Source of the DNA: an uncultured Planctomycetaceae bacterium
Lineage (GTDB): Bacteria > Planctomycetota > Planctomycetia > Pirellulales > Pirellulaceae
DNA length: 11,860 nucleotides
Reading direction: 5' to 3'
NCBI GenBank assembly: GCA_903927685.1
Contig: CAIYOB010001130.1
Location: 1 to 11,860, forward strand
The position numbers and the translations under genes were made by a program. Below, in pieces: positions 5,980-11,860 of the stretch. Positions within the stretch are counted from its first letter, which is position 1. Each line of letters opens with the position of its first letter. Under the pieces are notes generated by a model. That model did not search any database and was not told the DNA's origin. It worked only from the letters and a program-made list of their open reading frames with translations.

Positions 5980-8900
5980 ATGTCCAAGACCGCAACACCC
6001 AGTCTGGCGCTGATCCTGTTGATGACCAGTGTCACGCTCCGCGCCGAAGTCACGATTCCCTATTCCGTTCCCCGAGGGGGCCGCGTCTCGCTCGCGCTCT
6101 ATGATGCCGAGGGCCGCATGGTGCGCACGCTGCTCACTGGAAAGCCCCACGCGAAAGGGGATTGCGCCGCAACCTGGGACGGCCTCGACCGCTACGGCAA
6201 CGCGCTGCCCGCAGGCGATTACACCTGGAGATTGCTTGCGACCGAAGGGCTGCGCGCGGAGTTCATCACGCAGGTTGGCCAGAACGTCGATCCGGCTTGG
6301 GAACGGGCCACGGGAAACCACGCTCCGCCCAACAGCGTGGCAGTCGACGCGACCGGACTTTATCGCGTCGGGGCCACCAACGAAGGCGCCCATTGGGGTG
6401 TCAAGACGAACCTCGACGGGCGGCATCTGTGGACGAACGACCGCTGGTCGGCCGACCCGTGGGTGCAGGATACGGTCGCCGTGACGTTGGTCGGTGATCG
6501 GCTGTTCGAGCTGATGCCGAACGGTCATGTCTATGGTTACGACGCGAAGTCGGGCCGCGTATTCACGGGCGGCGATTTCGATCCGAAGCCGTGGAATCTG
6601 CGCTGGAACCGCGTCGAGCCGCCAGCCGGCGGGAAAGATGAAAACCGGAGAAAACTGAACGCCGCGGAAAGCCCGCGCGACCTTGCCGGGGACGCGGCCA
6701 GCGGATTGCTCGTGGCGGCGTTTCCGCAGCACGATGCGATTGCCTGGTTCAGCGCGAAGGACGGACAGCTTGTGGATACAGCCACGAATATCACGGGACT
6801 CGCGGGCGTGGCGGTAGCAAAGGAGGGCACGGTATTCGCGATCTCCGGCGGCGAGGTCGTCGCGTTCTCGCGGGAAGACAAGACTCCGCGCATCGTCATC
6901 GCCGCGGAGAAGCTGCAGTGTCCGTGGCGGCTGTGCGTGAGTCCGCAGTCCGGCGACGTCTTCGTGGCGGAGAACAGCGATTTGGCAAAGGGCACCGTGG
7001 TGCCGGTCCTGCTGGACGCCTCGGATGGCAAGGTTCCGGACCTCGGGGCGGGAGCAAGAGTCACGCCCGTGCCCGGACTGCGGCACCATCAGGTCAAACG
7101 CTTTGCGGCGGACGGGACGTTGGTCAAGTGCTTCGACCGACGAGAAGGCCGGGACGACGGCGTCTACGCGCCGACCGACTTCCGCGGGCTGACGGACATC
7201 GAGGCGGATGCCGACGGCGGGTTTGTCGTCACCGAGGGGAACCATACGCCGCCGCGGCGCGTGGCGAGATTCGACGCAGACGGGAACCCGCTCCGCGAGT
7301 GGTACGGGGCTCAGCATTACGGCGTCATTGCCTGCCCGGAGCCGGGTGACCCGCGTTTCGTCTGGACCCTGGCCAACGCGCCGCAGCCGGGCTTGGTCCG
7401 CTGGGAAGTCGACTATGCCAAGAAGACGTGGCGCGTGGCCGAAGTCTATCAGGAAGCGTTTGCCGCCAACAAGTTCGCTACCGTGCCGCCGGTGCCCAAC
7501 GTGTTTGAGAAAGACGGGCGCATCTACATCCAGGGCGGCGGTGTGCAGCCGGTCGGCTGGACGCTCTGTGTCTATGACCCCGTGGCCAAACGCATCCGGC
7601 CCTGCAATGCCAGCGAGTCGCGCGACAACAAGCGGCGGGCCTATCTCTGGAATGATCTCAATGACGACGGTCTTGCCACCGACGACGAAGTCCAGTGGCT
7701 CAGCCGCAACAAGCTCGGCGGGTGGATCCATCCCGGCGATTTCACGCTGCGGACCACGTCGACGGCCAGTGATTACAGCCCCGGCCCGCTGTTGAAGCCC
7801 GTTCGCATCACGGCTGGCGGCACGCCCGTCTACGACATGCAGGCGGCCGAGCAATCCGCTCCGTGGCTGGAGCACGGCCGGAAGCATTTCCCCGGCGATT
7901 TCCGCGTCGCAGCCGATGGCAGCGTCTTCGCCTGCTTTTCCGACGGCGCCAGCAACCCGCACGAAGGCATGGAGACGCACGGCGCCTGGTACTACAACTC
8001 GTGCTCGGCGATCGACCGGCTGGTGAAATGGAGCCGCGAGGGCAAGCCCCTCTGGAGCGTCGGCCGCCACACTCCCGACAAGACGGCGATCACCGCGGAC
8101 ATCTTCAGCGCCCGCTGGAGCGGCACGTATGAAGCGGCCACGAGCGAGGATACGCGGTTCGAGATCCGCGGCAGTTTCCCCTGGCGAGCCCAAGGCCAGC
8201 CGCTCTGGTCGCGCCTCTGGCTGGGCGGCGAATTGGTGTTCGACTCCAAGCCATCCGGCGTGCAGGGGCAGACAACCTACGACCAGCAGGCGGCCAGCAG
8301 CCTGGGCACGGTGGCGGTGAAGCTCCGCGCCGGCCAGCGGCTCGACCTGCGGTTGGAGTGCGGATTCAAAAAGGGCCAAGCTGCCCTTGCCCTGAGTCAC
8401 GACACACCCGGCCTGGACCGCCGCGTGATCCTGCCGGAATTTCTCCATCCCGAGCCCGGCCCCAAGGCCAAGCTCGAACGCGTTACCGAGCAACGGCCGG
8501 AAGTCATCGCCCACTTCGACTTTGACGAAGTGGATGGCATGTTGTCGTGGAGTCGTGCGGGCGGCGATGTCTTCGGTCGGCTGACCGGCGGCACGCGCCG
8601 GGTGGCGGGCAAGACGGGCCGGGCGGTTGAGTTGGCGGCCAAGGGCGAGTTTGATCCCGCTCTGTTTCCAATCGACGAAGAACTCCGCCTGCCGGTCACC
8701 GACTACACAGTTGGCTTCTGGTTCAAGACCACGGCGTCCAACGTCCGGCTGTGTGAGGCCAAACGCTACTCCAGCTACAACAACCGCTGGAGCGACCACA
8801 TCGTGTCCGTGGAAGGCGGCAAACTGCGATTCCAGCTCCAGGGCGACGGCCCGCTCGAAACGTCGGGACCAGTCAACGACGGCCAATGGCACCACGTCGT

Positions 8901-9105
8901 GACCACCGTCGCCCCCGGCGGCCAGCGTCTGCACGTGGACGGCCAACGGATCGCCACCGGCAAGCTCGCCCAACGCACGCGAGTGAGCAACCGCCTGGGT
9001 CTGGACCTCGGCCCTGGCGGTGGGCAAGGGACCGTGGCCATCGACGATTTGTCCGTAATCGGGCGTAGTCTCTCGGAACGCGAAATCGTGGCAATGAAAG
9101 ACTGA
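5980..9105 (+). CDS. Large secreted multidomain protein: FlgD-like Ig, beta-propeller, PA14-like and LamG segments
   Basis: This 1041-residue protein has a signal peptide (MSKTATPSLALILLMTSVTLRA, cleavage near 22). Residues ~25-90 match a FlgD-type Ig-like domain: VSLALYDAEGRMVRTLL, then TWDGLDRYGNALPAGDYTW. Residues ~95-695 contain repeated NHL/propeller-like strands such as NSVAVDATGLYRVG, GLAGVAVAKEGTVFAI and GLTDIEADADGGFVV. Residues ~706-830 read as PA14-like (FSARWSGTYEAATSEDTRFEI, then LWLGGELVFDS). Residues ~842-1038 are a LamG/concanavalin domain (VIAHFDFDE, YTVGFWFKTT, DGQWHHVVTTV, HVDGQRIATGKL, IDDLSVIGRSLSEREI). There is no clear catalytic motif. The likely role is extracellular glycan or surface binding. 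The end of the propeller passes abruptly into the PA14-like part near residues 690-706. No Shine-Dalgarno sequence precedes the ATG, and the 56-bp gap upstream is AT-richer. The gene may be co-transcribed with the beta-helix gene. A long antisense frame covers it but has no recognisable motif. Confidence 0.75.
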   Translation: MSKTATPSLALILLMTSVTLRAEVTIPYSVPRGGRVSLALYDAEGRMVRTLLTGKPHAKGDCAATWDGLDRYGNALPAGDYTWRLLATEGLRAEFITQVGQNVDPAWERATGNHAPPNSVAVDATGLYRVGATNEGAHWGVKTNLDGRHLWTNDRWSADPWVQDTVAVTLVGDRLFELMPNGHVYGYDAKSGRVFTGGDFDPKPWNLRWNRVEPPAGGKDENRRKLNAAESPRDLAGDAASGLLVAAFPQHDAIAWFSAKDGQLVDTATNITGLAGVAVAKEGTVFAISGGEVVAFSREDKTPRIVIAAEKLQCPWRLCVSPQSGDVFVAENSDLAKGTVVPVLLDASDGKVPDLGAGARVTPVPGLRHHQVKRFAADGTLVKCFDRREGRDDGVYAPTDFRGLTDIEADADGGFVVTEGNHTPPRRVARFDADGNPLREWYGAQHYGVIACPEPGDPRFVWTLANAPQPGLVRWEVDYAKKTWRVAEVYQEAFAANKFATVPPVPNVFEKDGRIYIQGGGVQPVGWTLCVYDPVAKRIRPCNASESRDNKRRAYLWNDLNDDGLATDDEVQWLSRNKLGGWIHPGDFTLRTTSTASDYSPGPLLKPVRITAGGTPVYDMQAAEQSAPWLEHGRKHFPGDFRVAADGSVFACFSDGASNPHEGMETHGAWYYNSCSAIDRLVKWSREGKPLWSVGRHTPDKTAITADIFSARWSGTYEAATSEDTRFEIRGSFPWRAQGQPLWSRLWLGGELVFDSKPSGVQGQTTYDQQAASSLGTVAVKLRAGQRLDLRLECGFKKGQAALALSHDTPGLDRRVILPEFLHPEPGPKAKLERVTEQRPEVIAHFDFDEVDGMLSWSRAGGDVFGRLTGGTRRVAGKTGRAVELAAKGEFDPALFPIDEELRLPVTDYTVGFWFKTTASNVRLCEAKRYSSYNNRWSDHIVSVEGGKLRFQLQGDGPLETSGPVNDGQWHHVVTTVAPGGQRLHVDGQRIATGKLAQRTRVSNRLGLDLGPGGGQGTVAIDDLSVIGRSLSEREIVAMKD

Positions 9106-9263
9106 GCCAGCGGGGCGGAGGCCATGCGCCGGGCGGAAGCCTTGGGGAGTGGAAAACTCGCCGATTTTCGGTAATAACTCCGGCAGGTCGGCCATCGATC
9201 TGATATCCGCGGACCTCCCAACTATGCTGTCCGTATCAACCCGTTGCCAACCGGAGCACGCTC

Positions 9264-11860
9264 ATGCCAACGCGACGCTGGGTCTTAGCCCTATCCGCCC
9301 TGTGGCTCACGAGTGCGCCGGCTGTGACCGGGGCACTCCGCGCCCAGTCGCCCGCCGGTGCGGAGCTGCGTTCTCTCGGCGTGCGTCTGTCGTGGGGGCA
9401 TCGCTCGCCCCAGGCTGCGGCATGGTTCGTCCGGCTGATGCCTGCAGCGAGCGGAATGAAGCTTCAAGACGCGGCGGGGTGGAATTTGGAGGAATCGGAC
9501 GGACTGGCCGACGGGGTTGTGCGAACCACCGCTGGGGCGGGCGACGTGGACGGTGTCCAGTTCACGCTGAGTTACCAGGAACCGGCCGAGACCAAGCCCC
9601 GGACCGAGCATTCCATCTGGAACTACCTGCTCACGCACGGCGACGCGGACGCGGCGAGCCGCTTGCGCAGCGATCCGGCCTTCCAAGTCGATCCGCGGCT
9701 GTTGACGGTGCAATTGAATGAGGAAGGGACGCGCGGTTTCTCGGTGAGCGTCGACCAGTTGTTGCGCGAACGAACCCTGTGGGTTCCGGACCTGGACGTG
9801 TTTCTCGCCGCGGGCGACGAATTGCTCACGTTCCAGCAGCATCAAGCCGCGATTCAACCCTACGCCGGCCAACGGATCCTGGACCAACTCGAACGAGAAC
9901 CGGACGCCACCTATGAACAATACACGGCACGTTGGGAAGACATGGGCAGCCCCGCCTATCAGAACCCGCATTCCGTCCCGCCTGGACACATCGTGGGGGT
10001 GACATGGGACAGCGCCATTCCAAAATTCGGCATTGATCGATGGGCCGGCGTGGCCAGCGATTACGGCAATCCCGACAAGTTCAAATTCCAGCTGGACCTG
10101 CAAGGCTGGGAGTGGAAAGGCCAGCGGCTGACCGCTGGCCTGCCGGTGCTGACGACGACTTTCGAGCGTTCCGGCGTGCGTCTGGAAATCGAGCAGTTCG
10201 CGTACCCGCTGGTCGGCCCGCCGCCGGAACGGCGCGGCGATATCGCGCTGGTCCTGTTGCAGCAGGTGCGGGCCACGGCCCAGGACGGTACGGCTCAGAC
10301 GGTGAGCTTGAGTCTCCGTCACGAGCGATCCCTGGCGGACGCGGTCGGAGTCGTCTACCTCGGCCCCACCGCGCTCGTCGAGGAATCCTCGTCGCACCGC
10401 GTGCTGTTTTCGGCCCAAGGCGTGGACACGATTTCCGACGTCACGCCCACAAACAAGTCCGTCACCGCGGCTCTGGTCTTGAACTTGCCTGCCGCGGGCG
10501 CCAAGGAGATCGTCCTCAAGCTGCCCTCGCCGGTGGTCGAGGCGGACGCCCGCGCGACCCTGGCCGGACTGGATTACGCCGCCGCCCGCTCGGCCACGCT
10601 GCGGTTCTGGGAGGGCTATCTCGCTCGCGGCGCGCAGTTCCGGGTGCCCGAGCAGGTCGTCAACGATCTGTTTCGCGCCAACCTGTGGCATGCACTGCGT
10701 TTGCCGCGCCGGCACGGCGGCAATGAGCCGGGCGTGAGCCTGGACCTGCCCTACTCGAACTTTGCCTATGACCAGCGCGGCACGCCGTGGCCGGTCAACC
10801 AGGCGATCTACGTGGACTACATGCTGTACGACTTGCGCGGTTACCACGCCATCGCGGCCGAGGAACTCGCGGCCATCTATCGGAACAACCAGGAACCCGA
10901 CGGCCGCGTGGGCGGCTTTGCTAACTGGGGTGTGTACACGCCGTCGATGTTGCTCGCTGTGGCCGAGCATGGTTTGCTGTCGGGCGATCGGGCGACCATC
11001 GACGCTCTGCTGCCCGCGACGCTCCGAGCCGGGGACTGGTGCCTGGCCGAGATCGCCCGCGCCCAGCAATCGGACGGCCCGGCACGGGGGCTGATCCGAG
11101 CGCCCTTGAACGACCTCTCGCATAACCCGCAGGCCTGGGCCTTTAACCAGGCGTACTTCTACGCCGGCTGCGACCGGCTGGCGCGGCTGCTCCGCCGGCT
11201 GGAGCACCCGCGCGCGGCCGAATTCCAACGGGCCGCCGACCAGATGCGGCAGGCGGTCGAGCGGGGCTTCGGCCAGGCCGCGACGCGGGCTCCGCTGGTG
11301 CCGCTGCGCGACCGCACCTGGATTCCCTACGTGCCGGCCGACGCCTCGACGCCTCGGCGGTTGCTGGAGGTCTGGTATCCGACCGACGTCGATACGGGGG
11401 CGCTGCACCTGTCGCGCCTGGCGGCCCTGGACCAGTGCGGGCCATTGACTACCTACCTGCTGCACGACCACGAAGACAATCTGTTCCTGAACGGCTGGGG
11501 CATGGCCAACGAGCCGGTCTACAACCAGCACGCCACGGCCTATCTGCTGCGGGATGAAGTGCAGCCGGCGATCCGGGCGTTCTACAGCATGCTGGCGTGC
11601 GCCTTCAGTCATTCGGTGCTGGAGCCGGTCGAGCATCGCTGGGGATGGGGCCAGTACTTCGGACCGCCCAGCACGGACGGGGCCTGGTTCGACCTCTATC
11701 GCCATCTCCTGATCCAGGAGCGGGATGATGATACGCTGGTCCTATTGGCAGCCACGCCGCGGAAGTGGCTGGAGGATGGCAAGCAGATGGAAATCCGCCG
11801 GGCGCCGACGTACTTTGGGCCGCTGAGCATGACCGTCGAGAGCCGCGCGGCAACCGGCAC
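9264..11860 (+). CDS. Secreted six-hairpin (alpha/alpha)6 glycosidase-like protein, 3' truncated by window edge
   Basis: The frame starts at ATG 9264 and runs without a stop to the last base, giving at least 865 codons. GGAG at 9253-9256, 7 nt before the ATG, supports this start. The N-terminus MPTRRWVLALSALWL followed by TSAPAVTGALRA is a signal peptide. Residues ~40-440 are mostly beta-sandwich in character, including WDSAIPKFGIDRW near 248, and VLTTTFERSGVRLEIEQFAYPL near 293-315. From ~445 the sequence becomes helical and rich in Trp, Tyr and acidic pairs: FWEGYLARGAQF, QAIYVDYMLYDLRGYHAIAAEEL, GFANWGVYTPSMLLAVAEHG and HDHEDNLFLNGWGMANEPVYNQH. This beta-sandwich plus alpha-toroid order is that of six-hairpin glycosidases (GH15/65/94/95 and related folds). 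I cannot assign a GH family or name the catalytic acids; D/E residues in the HDHED segment and in YVDYMLYD are candidates. The long reverse-strand frame across 9291-11705 is a shadow. The gene lies 158 bp after the LamG-containing protein on the same strand. Confidence 0.7.
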   Translation, partial: MPTRRWVLALSALWLTSAPAVTGALRAQSPAGAELRSLGVRLSWGHRSPQAAAWFVRLMPAASGMKLQDAAGWNLEESDGLADGVVRTTAGAGDVDGVQFTLSYQEPAETKPRTEHSIWNYLLTHGDADAASRLRSDPAFQVDPRLLTVQLNEEGTRGFSVSVDQLLRERTLWVPDLDVFLAAGDELLTFQQHQAAIQPYAGQRILDQLEREPDATYEQYTARWEDMGSPAYQNPHSVPPGHIVGVTWDSAIPKFGIDRWAGVASDYGNPDKFKFQLDLQGWEWKGQRLTAGLPVLTTTFERSGVRLEIEQFAYPLVGPPPERRGDIALVLLQQVRATAQDGTAQTVSLSLRHERSLADAVGVVYLGPTALVEESSSHRVLFSAQGVDTISDVTPTNKSVTAALVLNLPAAGAKEIVLKLPSPVVEADARATLAGLDYAAARSATLRFWEGYLARGAQFRVPEQVVNDLFRANLWHALRLPRRHGGNEPGVSLDLPYSNFAYDQRGTPWPVNQAIYVDYMLYDLRGYHAIAAEELAAIYRNNQEPDGRVGGFANWGVYTPSMLLAVAEHGLLSGDRATIDALLPATLRAGDWCLAEIARAQQSDGPARGLIRAPLNDLSHNPQAWAFNQAYFYAGCDRLARLLRRLEHPRAAEFQRAADQMRQAVERGFGQAATRAPLVPLRDRTWIPYVPADASTPRRLLEVWYPTDVDTGALHLSRLAALDQCGPLTTYLLHDHEDNLFLNGWGMANEPVYNQHATAYLLRDEVQPAIRAFYSMLACAFSHSVLEPVEHRWGWGQYFGPPSTDGAWFDLYRHLLIQERDDDTLVLLAATPRKWLEDGKQMEIRRAPTYFGPLSMTVESRAATG

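Noticed and set aside
9113..9141. Imperfect direct repeat GGGCGGAGGCC / GGGCGGAAGCC after the LamG-containing gene
   Set aside because: Only 11 bp with one mismatch in a GC-rich gap; chance is likely and no third copy was seen.
9146..9181. Possible hairpin (GGAGT...ACTCC outside, GAAAA...TTTTC inside) as a terminator
   Set aside because: Each stem is only 5 bp, the interior loop is uneven and no T-tract follows, so it is too weak to call.
5968..9195. Reverse-strand frame of 1075 residues opposite the multidomain gene
   Set aside because: It has no recognisable motif, and its Arg/Val/Ala/His-rich composition is typical of antisense frames in high-GC genes. The + strand product has a signal peptide and clear FlgD, PA14 and LamG motifs.
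9291..11705. Reverse-strand frame of 804 residues opposite the toroid glycosidase-like gene
   Set aside because: The + strand frame from 9264 is open for the whole region, has a signal peptide and a Shine-Dalgarno sequence, and shows coherent protein motifs. The antisense frame shows none.

Overview
The window looks like a chromosomal segment from a member of the Planctomycetota, or a close relative in the Verrucomicrobiota/Lentisphaerota group. The evidence is high GC, long secreted multidomain glycan-active proteins, LamG and FlgD-like modules, and a sigma factor N-terminus of the Rhodopirellula/Verrucomicrobium ECF type. All convincing genes are on the + strand. No RNA gene, CRISPR array or complete insertion sequence was seen. 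Homology calls rest on recognised motifs, not database searches.

Layout: (1) Bases 1-1227 hold the 3' part of a GH42-like beta-galactosidase-type protein whose start lies outside the window. (2) 1254-1721 encodes a small CPBP-type (Rce1/Abi) membrane protein. (3) 1750-3063 encodes a secreted LamG/concanavalin-like protein. (4) 3064-3369 is non-coding and contains a GGACAGAAA-type inverted repeat. (5) 3370-3960 is a chimeric ORF. Its N-terminal two thirds is an ECF sigma factor that stops inside region 4, and it continues in frame into the C-terminal end of a CBM9/DOMON-like carbohydrate-binding domain. (6) 3980-5923 encodes a secreted GH28-like beta-helix protein with an extra C-terminal hexosaminidase-domain-2-like module that ends early. 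(7) 5980-9105 encodes a 1041-residue secreted protein with FlgD-like, beta-propeller, PA14-like and LamG segments. (8) 9264-11860 is a secreted, probably six-hairpin (alpha/alpha)6 glycosidase-like protein, open to the right edge of the window.

Read together, this is a glycan-processing locus. It combines a galactosidase-like enzyme, a pectinase-fold enzyme, a toroid glycosidase-like protein and two LamG adhesion/binding proteins, most with signal peptides. No SusC/SusD pair or sugar transporter is present in the window. Co-directional order and short gaps in places (26, 28, 19 and 56 bp) allow co-transcription of subsets of genes.

The feature most worth a second look is the stretch around 3100-5923. 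It has a sigma factor lacking its -35-binding helix-turn-helix and joined to a carbohydrate-binding fragment, an upstream inverted repeat, and a beta-helix protein carrying a partial extra domain. Gene-remnant fusion by deletion is the simplest explanation. A real cytoplasmic sigma/sugar-binding fusion, or an assembly error, must also be considered.
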